50,931 bases of DNA from Alphaproteobacteria bacterium (GCA_003230015.1 QIGO01000189.1:1-50931), one strand, 5' to 3'. Numbered from the stretch's first letter, positions 34,640-43,195 are shown. The notes: a model not told the origin generated them from the letters alone. Program-made: numbers and translations.

Positions 34640-35995
34640 TTATCCGGCTTGGTATGCCCGTTCCCAGCGTTTCTGCAGAATGGCCAGCGTATCTTCTAGC
34701 GTCGTCCGGCCTTCCAGATAGTCGGCATAGATCTCGGCCATCTGATTGTCCTGCAATGGCCGCGGTGTACCGCTGATGCGCATCCTTTCCGCCGCGCAGC
34801 GCCCGCACAGACTGTAGTCGAATTTGGCACCTCCATAGACCTGGCCGTCAAGGACAGGCTTGATGACCTTGACATACTGGTCGTTGGTCAGGTCGGCGCC
34901 ACCGACTGAACTCAGATCCATTGCCGGGACAAATCCGATCGCCTCGGACCGCAGTTTAACGGTCGCCGGGCTGTTCCACCAATTGAAGAGTTTGACGGCC
35001 TCGGCGAATTCGGGATCATCTTGCCTCTGCGCATAGAGAACCGAGCCATAGTCGCTTGTGACCTCGGGTCCCCAGATCTTACCGTCGCGGTTCGGTGGCC
35101 AGAAGAAACCGTCGAGTTGGGCGTCGGCGTCGACCGCCTGTACTTTGTCGAACAGCCACGGGCCATGGAAAGTCAAGATGGACCGGCGGGAGATAAAGCT
35201 GGCTTCGAACTCCTGTTCCCAATTCCGGGTCCACCAGCGCTCCGGCATATAGCCTTTGTCGTAAAACTCCTTCAGTGTGCGGAAATACTTGGTCATTGGG
35301 TTCTTATCGACGTCATCCCAGCGAATCTTGCCCGTGTAAAGGTCGCGGATTTCCTGCTTGGTCGCGCCAAGGCCCACCGACCACACCTCTGGATTGAAAC
35401 GGCCCCAGGCTCCCGGAAGCCAGCCGGCGTCGATGACGTATTCAATATCAGGGTTGCCATCAACATAGACCTTCAAGTCCGCCAGGAACTGCATGAAGTC
35501 ATCCAGATTTTGGATGCTCTTTGGATCCAACCCTGCTTTCTCCATTTCATCGGCGTAGTAGATGAAGCTACGGAACGGATTGGTGCGAACGTTCAGTGCT
35601 GGCTGAACGCCGTCGATACCGGTGACCCCCTCGAACGCCCCGGCGCCATCGTAGGACAGCGCGCCAAAATTCTCGATGTCGTCCCGTTCAAGCAGGTTCA
35701 CATAGGTCTTGTAGTTGTCGGCGTCGGGATAAACGAGGTCGCGAATATAGGGCGCGCCGCCGGCGGCGATTCGGGCCTCGAATGCCGCTTCGGTGTCCTC
35801 ATTCACGGACGATAGGTTGATCGTGACGTTCGGGTTCTCTTCCTCATAGAGGTCAAGTATGCCCCGAAACTGGGCCGAGTATTCGCCTTCGGTGACTACG
35901 AATGTGAGTTCGACAGGCTGCTGGCCGAGTGCCGGCAAACTTGCCATGACACTTGCCAGCAGGCCGCCGACGATCAGAATGGGAATAGACTTCAT
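34640..35995 (-). CDS. CUT1 ABC transporter substrate-binding protein
   Basis: This solute-binding protein family 1 member has 451 residues and a Sec signal peptide ending near ASLPALGQ (about residue 25). The region FVVTEGEYSAQFRGILDLY is the usual start of the first lobe. It heads the importer operon read toward 30717. The AT-rich motif at 36055-36070 lies about 60 bp upstream of its start. Confidence 0.9.
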   Translation of the reverse strand: MKSIPILIVGGLLASVMASLPALGQQPVELTFVVTEGEYSAQFRGILDLYEEENPNVTINLSSVNEDTEAAFEARIAAGGAPYIRDLVYPDADNYKTYVNLLERDDIENFGALSYDGAGAFEGVTGIDGVQPALNVRTNPFRSFIYYADEMEKAGLDPKSIQNLDDFMQFLADLKVYVDGNPDIEYVIDAGWLPGAWGRFNPEVWSVGLGATKQEIRDLYTGKIRWDDVDKNPMTKYFRTLKEFYDKGYMPERWWTRNWEQEFEASFISRRSILTFHGPWLFDKVQAVDADAQLDGFFWPPNRDGKIWGPEVTSDYGSVLYAQRQDDPEFAEAVKLFNWWNSPATVKLRSEAIGFVPAMDLSSVGGADLTNDQYVKVIKPVLDGQVYGGAKFDYSLCGRCAAERMRISGTPRPLQDNQMAEIYADYLEGRTTLEDTLAILQKRWERAYQAG

Positions 35996-36054
35996 TTGCG
36001 CGTTCTCCCAGTAAACTAGCGTGCCAACCCTCTTTGCCGGGGTCTTGCATGATT

Positions 36055-36070
36055 CATATATAGGTTTATA
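36055..36070. promoter_or_regulatory. AT-rich motif A, candidate regulator site
   Basis: The complement reads TATAAACCTATATATG. Its core AACCTATATA matches AAGCTATATA at 37049-37058 and in the complement at 38726-38735. It lies about 60 bp upstream of the binding-protein gene. Confidence 0.4.
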
Positions 36071-36183
36071 GCATTATACTCTCGGAACGCACAAGGCCGG
36101 GCCAAGCGCATCAATGCGGCGGCGGCATCCGGACACACCATGTTTGACGCGTCGGGTTGCGCGTTGGCGCGCCGGTTTGTTTG

Positions 36184-37020
36184 TTATGCGACGCGACCCG
36201 TGACTTGACGAAAAAACGGCTCGGCTACTTTTAGGAATGCGTTCGGATCCTCCCAGAGGACCATTGCGTTGAGCCGCGACAGTGTGACCAGACGGGCATT
36301 GGGGATTTTTCGCGCCACCGCCTTGGCCATCTCTGCGGTCGGTCCGGCATTCCAGCGGTTGCGTCCAAACGCCACCAGGAGAGTAGGCGCCTCGATCCGG
36401 CCGAATTCCGCCGTCGTTAGCCATTCCCGCTGGATTGCGCGATCCCATTTCATCATTGTTTCAGCGTCAAGTTTTAGGAACGGATCATGGCTCGCACGCG
36501 CGATGGCCAGCCGCTCGACCTCTTCGAAATGGTCGTCGACAAACTCTGCGCTCATCGTGGACATGAACCAGTAGAACGCATAAAGCTCTCGGTCCGGCTG
36601 CTCAAACATCACGCGGCGAAACGCCAGGAATTTCTCGGTAACCCGCATGTCCTGACCTGAGTGAAAAGGTCCCACCGCAGTGCAAGAAAGTACACGCTCC
36701 GGGTATTCGACGGCGCACCGTAAGGCAATGTGGGATCCGCCGACCCACCCCAGAATATGAAACTGCTTGGCATTCAGCGCCTCCGCCACCTCGACGCAGG
36801 CTTTGGCGAATGAACCGAACATGGCCTTTGGCCGGTCCAGCACGCTATCTTTGGGCAGAGGGAGGCCGACGGCCGCCAGACTGAAGGCCTCTGCCAGCCT
36901 AGGCCAGATTCTGTCCCAGACATGGCTGCCGGGTTGTGCCATCCGGACCAGAAGCATTAGAGGTTTGCCCGGCTGTAGCGAGTAGGCTACCTCCGTGTCG
37001 CCGAGCTTCAATATTTGCAT
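36184..37020 (-). CDS. Alpha/beta-hydrolase-fold protein lacking the catalytic triad
   Basis: The 278-residue protein aligns along its length with alpha/beta hydrolases (HILGWVGGSHIALR, EYPERV, APTLLVAFGRNRW, LWEDPNAF). Nucleophile position 93, normally Ser in G-x-S-x-G, is Val (GWVGG). The acid position in FGRNRW is not Asp. The expected G-H before the EDP motif is N251-A252. All three triad residues are therefore missing. It could be a binding or regulatory pseudoenzyme, or act by another mechanism. It is divergent from the GntR gene and upstream of the importer genes, so it is probably part of that regulon. Confidence 0.8.
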   Translation of the reverse strand: MQILKLGDTEVAYSLQPGKPLMLLVRMAQPGSHVWDRIWPRLAEAFSLAAVGLPLPKDSVLDRPKAMFGSFAKACVEVAEALNAKQFHILGWVGGSHIALRCAVEYPERVLSCTAVGPFHSGQDMRVTEKFLAFRRVMFEQPDRELYAFYWFMSTMSAEFVDDHFEEVERLAIARASHDPFLKLDAETMMKWDRAIQREWLTTAEFGRIEAPTLLVAFGRNRWNAGPTAEMAKAVARKIPNARLVTLSRLNAMVLWEDPNAFLKVAEPFFRQVTGRVA

Positions 37021-37048
37021 GTAATACCGACCCCTCTCCCTTAATATG

Positions 37049-37060
37049 AAGCTATATATG
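37049..37060. promoter_or_regulatory. AT-rich motif B, candidate regulator site
   Basis: AAGCTATATATG lies between the divergent pseudo-hydrolase and GntR genes. It shares AAGCTATATA with motif C and AAsCTATATATG with motif A, and would be a natural place for GntR autoregulation. Confidence 0.45.
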
Positions 37061-37126
37061 TCTTAAAGGGGATGGATTTGTGTTAGATATGGATGGTGAA
37101 ATCTTCGTGGTGGCAAGGGATAACCC

Positions 37127-37885
37127 ATGAGTTCGACGGGCGAGTTGTTTACGCGATTGTTCGACCAGCAGACAACGTCTGGTGCGCCGAAATATTTCGC
37201 ACTTCGCGGTGCGATCTTGAAGATGATCGAACAGAAACATTGGCAGGTTGGCGACAAGCTTCCGCCTGAGCAGGCCATGACAAAGCTGACCGGAATCAGT
37301 CTGGGAACCGTTCAGAAGGCACTTGGTTCGCTGGCCGATGACGGTTTGCTTTTTCGCGAGCAGGGTCGAGGCACGTTCGTCGCATCGCCCGAGATGCAGC
37401 TGCGCGACCCATGGCATTTTCGCTTTCTCAACGAGGCAGGGGACGCCCTGTTGCCGGTCTACACACGGGCCTTGTCGTGCGAACTCACCGCCGATACCGG
37501 TCCGTGGTCCAGCTTTCTTGGCGAAGACCAGGACGAGTTCGTCCGGATAACGCGTTTGCTGGACGTTAATCGCGAGTTCCGTTGTTACAACCTCTTTTAT
37601 CTTGGTGCGCGGTTGTTCGGCCCGCTGGCGAAGAAATCGCTCGCCAAGCTGCATGGCCGAAACATCAAGCACATTCTGGCGGATGAGTTTGGGGTCGAAA
37701 CACGGCACGTCACCCACCGGCTTCGCGCCGGTCGCTTCGATGCTAAAATACGCGAAATCATCAACTGCCCACGCGGTACGACAGGCTTGATTCTTGAGAT
37801 TTACGGCCAAACGCACAGGCGGAAGCCGTTATACTTCCAACGCACGTTCATTCCACCTTCCGAGCGCTGGTTGGCGGCGTCATAG
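37127..37885 (+). CDS. GntR family (HutC/UTRA subfamily) transcriptional regulator
   Basis: This regulator has 252 residues: a winged helix (about 20-88; LPPEQAMTKLTGISLGTVQK) and a C-terminal UTRA ligand domain (about 105-245) ending in HRRKPLYFQRTFIPP. UTRA regulators bind sugar phosphates, amino acids or similar effectors. It sits between two divergent promoter regions that share an AT-rich motif. Its 3' end overlaps the convergent aldolase gene by 38 bp. Confidence 0.9.
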   Translation: MSSTGELFTRLFDQQTTSGAPKYFALRGAILKMIEQKHWQVGDKLPPEQAMTKLTGISLGTVQKALGSLADDGLLFREQGRGTFVASPEMQLRDPWHFRFLNEAGDALLPVYTRALSCELTADTGPWSSFLGEDQDEFVRITRLLDVNREFRCYNLFYLGARLFGPLAKKSLAKLHGRNIKHILADEFGVETRHVTHRLRAGRFDAKIREIINCPRGTTGLILEIYGQTHRRKPLYFQRTFIPPSERWLAAS

Positions 37886-38651
37886 CAGCACGCGACCGAA
37901 CAAGCCCGTCGCGAAGCGCGTTGAAGAGCAGCTTAACATCTGCCGAGTAGGATAACAGGGTAAAGCCAGCCTCGCCCGCTGCCGCCGCGGCCTCGGCGTC
38001 ACCAACCAGCCGGCCGGCGGCTTTGCCGGAAGACCGTGCGGCCTCCACAACGTCCGCCACGGCAGTTTTAAAAGTAGAAGTATCAAACTCCCCCGGCCGG
38101 CCAAGCGACGCGCTAAGGTCTGCGTGGCCGAGCCAAACACAGTCCACGCCCTGGACTGACGCGATGGACTTCGCGTTCTTGACGCCGTCAACCGTCTCGA
38201 TCTGAGCAAACACGGCGGTTTCGAGGTTCGCCCGACTTAAGTTCTCGACCATTGCTATGGAACGGTAACGATCGTGTCCGATCTGTTGCGCAATTCCTCT
38301 TGCCCCTGCCGGGTGGTACTTTGCGGAGTGGACAATTTCGGCTGCTGCCGCTTCGGAGCCGACCATGGGAACCATGATCGCGTCCGCGCCGACATCGAGC
38401 GCCCGGCCAATATGCTCGCCGGGTGCTGGAATTCGAACGACGCACGCCAGATCGGCGGCCTCGAAATACCTCACAACACGCTTCAGCTCACCATAGTCCA
38501 ACCCACTATGTTCCATGTCGACAATGGCGAAGTCGCAACCCGCCTGCCGAAGAATATGACCGATCCCCGGCGTAAAAAACTCGAAAATCAAGGTGCCTAT
38601 CAGCGGTTTGGATCTATTCGTGACGCGGCTGCGGAAGCTTTCTTTCAACAC
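37848..38651 (-). CDS. HpcH/HpaI family class II aldolase
   Basis: This 267-residue TIM-barrel aldolase has VDMEHSGLDY with the catalytic histidine, VVRIPAPG with the substrate-binding arginine, a GARGI loop, the metal glutamate in FAQIETVDGV and the metal aspartate in GHADLSASLG. The family cleaves 2-keto-3-deoxy sugar acids or 4-hydroxy-2-oxoacids to pyruvate and an aldehyde. The start appears to be GTG 38651. It is divergent from the aconitase X genes, whose dehydrated product it could cleave. Confidence 0.9.
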   Translation of the reverse strand: MLKESFRSRVTNRSKPLIGTLIFEFFTPGIGHILRQAGCDFAIVDMEHSGLDYGELKRVVRYFEAADLACVVRIPAPGEHIGRALDVGADAIMVPMVGSEAAAAEIVHSAKYHPAGARGIAQQIGHDRYRSIAMVENLSRANLETAVFAQIETVDGVKNAKSIASVQGVDCVWLGHADLSASLGRPGEFDTSTFKTAVADVVEAARSSGKAAGRLVGDAEAAAAAGEAGFTLLSYSADVKLLFNALRDGLVRSRAAMTPPTSARKVE

Positions 38652-38722
38652 TGGTCTTTATCATCCCTAATCGGCTGGCGGCCCCTTTGACACGCAAATG
38701 TTGCTCTTGCAGGGTTGATAAT

Positions 38723-38737
38723 AACTATATAGCTTAA
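38723..38737. promoter_or_regulatory. AT-rich motif C, candidate regulator site
   Basis: AACTATATAGCTTAA, complement TTAAGCTATATAGTT, lies in the 117-bp gap between the divergent aldolase and aconitase X genes. It shares AAGCTATATA with motif B. Confidence 0.45.
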
Positions 38738-38768
38738 CAGGAAAATCGTCCAGGGCTTCGATGGATAT

Positions 38769-40019
38769 TTGGGCTTGAAGTATACTGACCAAGAGAAAGC
38801 AATCTTGCAGGGTGAGGGCGGCGAGCCGAGGAGGTGGGCGCTCGAGCAGCAAATTGCCGTGGGCGAGTTCTTTGACGCTGAGGATTTCGTCGAAGTTACG
38901 CAGGTGCACTTATGCGCTGATACGGAGGCGCTTGGCGCCAGCGGCGTTCAGTTTGTCGAGAATATTGCCGGTACCAAAATTGGGGGCCGCGTTTGTGTGC
39001 CGTCGATCACCGACCCTCGCGGCGCCGATTTTGCCCAAATAAATGCCATAAACCACGATCCGGATATAGTTGCCTTGGAGCGGCGGCTCTCGGCAGCGTT
39101 GTCATCAATCGGCTTTCTTATGACAAACACTTGCATTAACTACCAGTACGTCCTGCCGCCGGCTCGCGGAGAGCATCTCGCATTTGGCGATACCGGGTCT
39201 GTCATATATGCAAACGGTGTCGCCGGGGCGTATTCGAACTATGAGGGCGGGCCGGCAGCATTGGCAGCGGCGCTGACGGGCCGCGTGCCGCGCTACGGTT
39301 TTCATCTTTCCAGTAAGCGAACGGGCACCCAACTATACCGGCTGACAGGGGACCTCGGCACCTATAGTGACTGGGGGGCGGTTGGCGGGTTAATTGGCAG
39401 GGATATGGAATCCTACTGGGATGTGCCCGTTATCATCTCCAAACGACGGCCGCGATCCGACGAGTTGAAGCATCTCGGCGCGGCACTTGCCAGTTATGGC
39501 TCCACGGGCATGTTTCATTTTGTCGGAGTAACCCCGGAAGCGCCGACGATCGAGGCTGCCTTCGCCGGATTGCCGGTACCGGCCGGCCGCACGATTGGAT
39601 CGGCCGACATTCGATCGTTTTACGAGGCCTTTCATACGTCGAAGCAAGAATTGGATGTCGTCGTCTTCGCGGCCCCCCAGCTGTCGCTGTTCGAGTTGGG
39701 TGAACTGGCAGCAATGCTGGACGGCAGGCAGTTGCATGACGGTACGGCGCTGCTGGTTGCGGTACCCAAAGCGGTCAAAGTGATCGCCGACGAAAATGGC
39801 TTGACCCAGGCCGTCGAGGGGGCCGGCGGGATCGTCCTGGAGGGTGTTTGCTTTTATCAGATGCATGCCCGCGAGCTCGCCCGCGCCAACGGCTGGCGCA
39901 CACTCATGACCAACTCCGCAAAACTCGTGAACATCATTTCCGGGTATGGCTATGAGCCTGTTCTCGGATCGATGCGGCAATGTGTCGCCTCCGCCCTCGC
40001 CGGCCGGTTTTTGCGATGA
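38769..40019 (+). CDS. Aconitase X catalytic (large) subunit
   Basis: The 416-residue protein matches the aconitase X catalytic domain. It has GEHLAFGDTGSVIYANGVAG with NYEGGPAALAAALTG after it (134-171) and LMTNSAKLVNI (379-389). It has cysteines at C122 (TNTCINY), C361 (GVCFY) and C405 (RQCV), the expected iron or iron-sulfur ligands. Characterised AcnX proteins are dehydratases, for example of cis-3-hydroxy-L-proline in bacteria and mevalonate 5-phosphate in archaea. No proline genes are nearby, so a hydroxy or sugar acid is more likely here (inference). The start is TTG 38769 with no clear ribosome-binding site. Confidence 0.88.
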   Translation: MGLKYTDQEKAILQGEGGEPRRWALEQQIAVGEFFDAEDFVEVTQVHLCADTEALGASGVQFVENIAGTKIGGRVCVPSITDPRGADFAQINAINHDPDIVALERRLSAALSSIGFLMTNTCINYQYVLPPARGEHLAFGDTGSVIYANGVAGAYSNYEGGPAALAAALTGRVPRYGFHLSSKRTGTQLYRLTGDLGTYSDWGAVGGLIGRDMESYWDVPVIISKRRPRSDELKHLGAALASYGSTGMFHFVGVTPEAPTIEAAFAGLPVPAGRTIGSADIRSFYEAFHTSKQELDVVVFAAPQLSLFELGELAAMLDGRQLHDGTALLVAVPKAVKVIADENGLTQAVEGAGGIVLEGVCFYQMHARELARANGWRTLMTNSAKLVNIISGYGYEPVLGSMRQCVASALAGRFLR

Positions 40020-40489
40020 ATGAATCCAAATTTCGGGCGATGGCGGCCATGGGGCCAACCGTTGCGGGCGTGGCATTAGTCGCCTCTGATGATTTCAGCG
40101 CCCGCTACGATCTTGATCTCGCGCGTGGCGTCTTCTCACGTCCGGGTCATTCGCTCTTTGGGCGGAGTTACGTGGATCGCATCCTTGTGCTGAACGCCGC
40201 GAAAGGCGGCGTCGCGACGTCTTGGATGCTCCGAGACATGGTGATGCGGGGGCGCGCGCCGCTGGCGCTCTTGTTGAACTTCGCCAATCCGATCATGGCC
40301 CAGGCCGCGGCTTTTGCCGAGGTTTCGTTCATGAGCGGTTTTCCGGTGGACATCACGTCCGCCATCGCTTCAGGCGACCATATTGAACTTTCACCGGCGA
40401 CACGGGAGTTGACGATCGTCTCGCGAGGAGCAGACGAGGGGCCGGATTTCTCGTCAATGGAAGCCGCGCTGATTGAATCACGTAACTAG
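40016..40489 (+). CDS. Aconitase X swivel (small, DUF126) subunit
   Basis: This 157-residue protein matches the DUF126 swivelling domain that closes over the AcnX active site. Landmarks are PTVAGVALVASDDFSARYDL, the glycine-rich loop AAKGGVATSWMLRDM and FPVDITSAIASGDHIEL. ATG 40016 overlaps the large-subunit stop by ATGA, as expected for two subunits of one enzyme. In many AcnX proteins the two parts are fused; here they are separate. Confidence 0.9.
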   Translation: MNESKFRAMAAMGPTVAGVALVASDDFSARYDLDLARGVFSRPGHSLFGRSYVDRILVLNAAKGGVATSWMLRDMVMRGRAPLALLLNFANPIMAQAAAFAEVSFMSGFPVDITSAIASGDHIELSPATRELTIVSRGADEGPDFSSMEAALIESRN

Positions 40490-40516
40490 GGACGGTTGGC
40501 GCCAAATCGCTGACGA

Positions 40517-41314
40517 CTAGTCGCGGCCAAGTTGATCGGACTCAGCGAACCGGTAGGCAGACTCAACCAACTTTAGCGTTTCAAGGTTGTCAGGCAGAGA
40601 AGTTTCGAATTCGTGTCCGCTCCTAAGGCAGTTGACGAAATGCGAGATCGCGCCGAAATAGCCCTCTTGAATGGCCGCACCCGGATCATACCGATGCTGT
40701 TTGGGGAGAGCGCCCAACAATTGCACCGTATCGCCATCGCAGATAATTGCGCCGTGGTCACCAAGCAACTCGAAACGATCCGACACAACGGGTGGAAAAC
40801 CTTGTACTGCCATATTTATTTCAAGCACGACCGGAACGCCCTCTGCTGCCTCAAACACTAGCGTTGCGGCTGTTTCGCCGGGAAGATCCGGCTGTGTCCT
40901 GGCAAGCCAACCCTGTATTCTTCGATAGTGGGGCCGAAACCGCCAATTCTCATGCACCATCAGACGGAACCCAGGCCCGATATTGGCAGCGAGCGCGAGT
41001 GCTTCGGCGAGACTAGGGGCGAGCGGCTTTTGGCAGAGTGTCGGCGTTCTCGCTGCGTACGCCTTTCTAACGAGGTCTGTATGGGTTTCCCGTGGCGTCG
41101 CTATGTCGAGCGCGTCAGGGGCCTCATGGAGCAACATCTCTTCAATCGTTGCGTAGGCGGCGGGCACATCGAACTTCGCAGCCTGCTGCCACGCCCGCTC
41201 GATGTTCGGGTCGCATATTGCGACGACTGATGCGTTTGCGACCCGGCGCCACGCCGCGAGATGAAACCCGCTGACGAACCCTGCACCAGCTAGACCCACA
41301 CGTAGTTGGTTCAT
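40517..41314 (-). CDS. Gfo/Idh/MocA family oxidoreductase
   Basis: This NAD(P)-dependent oxidoreductase has the Rossmann motif GLAGAGFVSGFHLAAW and the conserved lysine in CQKPLAPSLAEA (the usual EKP is QKP). At 265 residues from ATG 41314 it is shorter than the usual 330-380, mostly in the C-terminal domain. The family oxidises sugars, inositols or their acids. It converges on the aconitase X genes and probably belongs to the same pathway. Confidence 0.85.
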   Translation of the reverse strand: MNQLRVGLAGAGFVSGFHLAAWRRVANASVVAICDPNIERAWQQAAKFDVPAAYATIEEMLLHEAPDALDIATPRETHTDLVRKAYAARTPTLCQKPLAPSLAEALALAANIGPGFRLMVHENWRFRPHYRRIQGWLARTQPDLPGETAATLVFEAAEGVPVVLEINMAVQGFPPVVSDRFELLGDHGAIICDGDTVQLLGALPKQHRYDPGAAIQEGYFGAISHFVNCLRSGHEFETSLPDNLETLKLVESAYRFAESDQLGRD

Positions 41315-41348
41315 CGTTCGGCCTCTGCCGCGGCGCGCATTCCTAGGC

Positions 41349-41705
41349 CTAGCCAGCGAACTCTGCCGCGGGCTGCGGCAGTTCAACTAGGTTGTCGATC
41401 GGTTGCTGTCGATAAAATCGATCAATGTTGCGGAAGATCGTTCGCATCTTCAGTTGGAACGCGTCCCGAGCGCCGGCGGCAAAATGCGGTGTGACGACGA
41501 CGTTGGGCAAGTCAAGAATGGCATTGTTCGCGTGCGGTGGTTCAACCTCGAATACGTCCAAACCGGCACCGCCCAAATGCCCACTCTCGAGGGCTGTATG
41601 GAGGGCTTTTTCATCGATGAGGAGGCCGCGGGCAGTATTGATGAGGATTGCTCCTCGCTTCATCATTTGGACGGTCCTTGCGTTGATCTGGAAATTCAGC
41701 CCCAA
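41349..41705 (-). pseudogene. Truncated D-2-hydroxyacid dehydrogenase (C-terminal third)
   Basis: The 118-residue remnant begins within the coenzyme domain (VQMMKRGAILINTARG) and keeps the catalytic arginine, the glutamate in LDVFEVEP and the histidine in VVTPHFAAG. The N-terminal half is missing; the sequence switches near 41705-41720 to a WYL-regulator tail on the opposite strand. It lies 34 bp upstream of the Gfo/Idh gene on the same strand, so an intact pair may once have existed. Confidence 0.8.
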
Positions 41706-41714
41706 AGCCGCCAG

Positions 41715-41922
41715 CCACGCCGCTCGCTTTCGATTTCACCCGGGGCAAGAGAACGAGGAGCTAAAGGATGGTTCGCTCGTGGTGCGTTTCAAGGCCTGCG
41801 GGCATCTCGAAATGTGCTGGCATCTCTACACCTGGGGTGACCAAGTTGAGATCCTTGGTCCAAGGGTTCTCGCTGACATGGTGGCCGGTTTTCGACGGGG
41901 TGATTTTCCGGCTTTGCCGTGA
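41715..41922 (+). pseudogene. C-terminal fragment of a WYL-domain regulator
   Basis: The frame shows RFRFHPGQENEELKDGSLVV followed by RFKACGHLEMCWHLYTWGDQ and VEILGPRVLADMVA, ending at TGA 41920-41922. This matches the C-terminal WCX end of WYL transcription factors (HPSQ..EEL.DGSL, then a WGP..EVLEP-type motif). The helix-turn-helix and WYL core are absent, cut off at the junction with the dehydrogenase relic. Confidence 0.65.
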
Positions 41923-42153
41923 TCCGTCGGCCAGGACGGTTTGGACGTCCCTATGTGGCGCGTCGAGTGCGCCAGAAATGAGATGTTGCTCGTCCAGGCT
42001 AGGCGGACGTCCTTGACGAAAATTCTGACGGTCACGTTAGACTTGGCCAACACGGTGCCCCACTTTCACGGAGCTGATGGTGGGTCTGAGCGGTATTGTG
42101 CAGCAACTGAAATGAGGCCAGTTTCTGATGTTATTTACCTCGGCTCTAAATCA

Positions 42154-42699
42154 ATGATCTTGTGGACAATTCAGACAGAGGCGGCAGTCATGCATTTGGA
42201 GTGCACGGGTGTTCTGCGCGGCGACGGGCGGCGTATATGGCGGGAACATCGCCGCGCTTACCAGTGGATGATCGGACAAATGAAAGAACGGCTAAAGCCG
42301 CCTCTGACCGGAAGCCATTACCCAGTATGGGCATGGAAGATTTTCAGCGCGCATGCCCCAAGGCCGGATTTGCGCTTCAGCGCTCACCTGCCGGCTGGGA
42401 CCAGAGGAGCGCGGATTGAGTTCGAAGTGTCCGAGCAGCGAGTTCTCCTATCCGACTTCGAACGCTGGCATTTTGTGCTTTCCGCCCAGTTTTTGGCCGA
42501 CGACGAACCGGAGGATCAGGCGGTGGACCATTTGCCATTGAGCGTGGGTCGAGTTGAAGCGAGTTGGGCTCGTATCTTTGAACTCGAACGTGGTGATCCC
42601 GCCTACCATGGGACGCTGTCAGATCGTCAAGTTCAGGCTACGCTCTGGCACGTCAAGCAGAGTGAGGTCCGTGCCCTAACTTGGTTCACGGCGCGGTAA
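42154..42699 (+). CDS. DUF3841 domain-containing protein
   Basis: This 181-residue soluble protein opens MILWTIQTEAAVMHLECTG and has RAYQWMIGQMKERL, YPVWAWKIF and PDLRF, which fit the DUF3841 family. The function is unknown. I start at ATG 42154 because the family motif begins there; an upstream in-frame ATG at 41941 adds an unrelated extension. It stands alone between mobile-element scars. Confidence 0.75.
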   Translation: MILWTIQTEAAVMHLECTGVLRGDGRRIWREHRRAYQWMIGQMKERLKPPLTGSHYPVWAWKIFSAHAPRPDLRFSAHLPAGTRGARIEFEVSEQRVLLSDFERWHFVLSAQFLADDEPEDQAVDHLPLSVGRVEASWARIFELERGDPAYHGTLSDRQVQATLWHVKQSEVRALTWFTAR

Positions 42700-42713
42700 T
42701 GCATCCTGGCCGA

Positions 42714-43195
42714 TTAGCGGCATGTGCAACTTGTTTGGAAGGACGGCAAGAAAGACCCAAGGGCGCTGTCACGTTTCCGCTTGACCAGGCCATGGCGGTC
42801 GAGGACCGCATGAACCGTGCTCTTGGCGGGAATACGTAGATCGCCGGCAAGGCGGCGTACCAGCAGCTCGCGGATCTTCCTGGCGCCCCAATGGGGCTTC
42901 TCCCGCTTGAGGCGCACGATCATGTGCTCAAGCTGCTCAGGCAGCTGATTGGCATAACGCACCGGGCGCCGGGAGCGGTCGCACAGGGCCTCCAGACCCT
43001 GTTCCTTGTAACGATCGTAGATCTTATAGCCGGTCTTGCGCGATATGCCGAAACACCGGCACACCTCGCTCATGCCCTCGCCATCGAAAAGGCGGGCGAC
43101 AAACCGAAGACGCTCTTCCATCACCGAACTCTCCTTCCACGGCATCAACACCTCCCGCCAAATGGCGAAAAGTGTTACCCATGTGTCCGGTACAA
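42714..43195 (-). pseudogene. IS481-type transposase fragment with one element end
   Basis: The frame (42714-43151) begins MLMPWKESSVMEERLRFVAR and has a helix-turn-helix (SEVCRCFGISRKTGYKIYDR) and KPHWGARKIRELL, typical of IS481 transposase N-termini. It ends at STVHAVLDRHGLVKRKR and the DDE catalytic domain is missing. TGTTACCCATGTGTCCGGTACA just upstream of the gene (43173-43194) resembles IS481 terminal sequence. The element is non-autonomous. Confidence 0.75.

Noticed and set aside
38769-40489. Calling the aconitase X pair cis-3-hydroxy-L-proline dehydratase
   Set aside because: No proline racemase, imino-acid reductase or hydroxyproline transporter genes are near; the context is sugar-acid-like.
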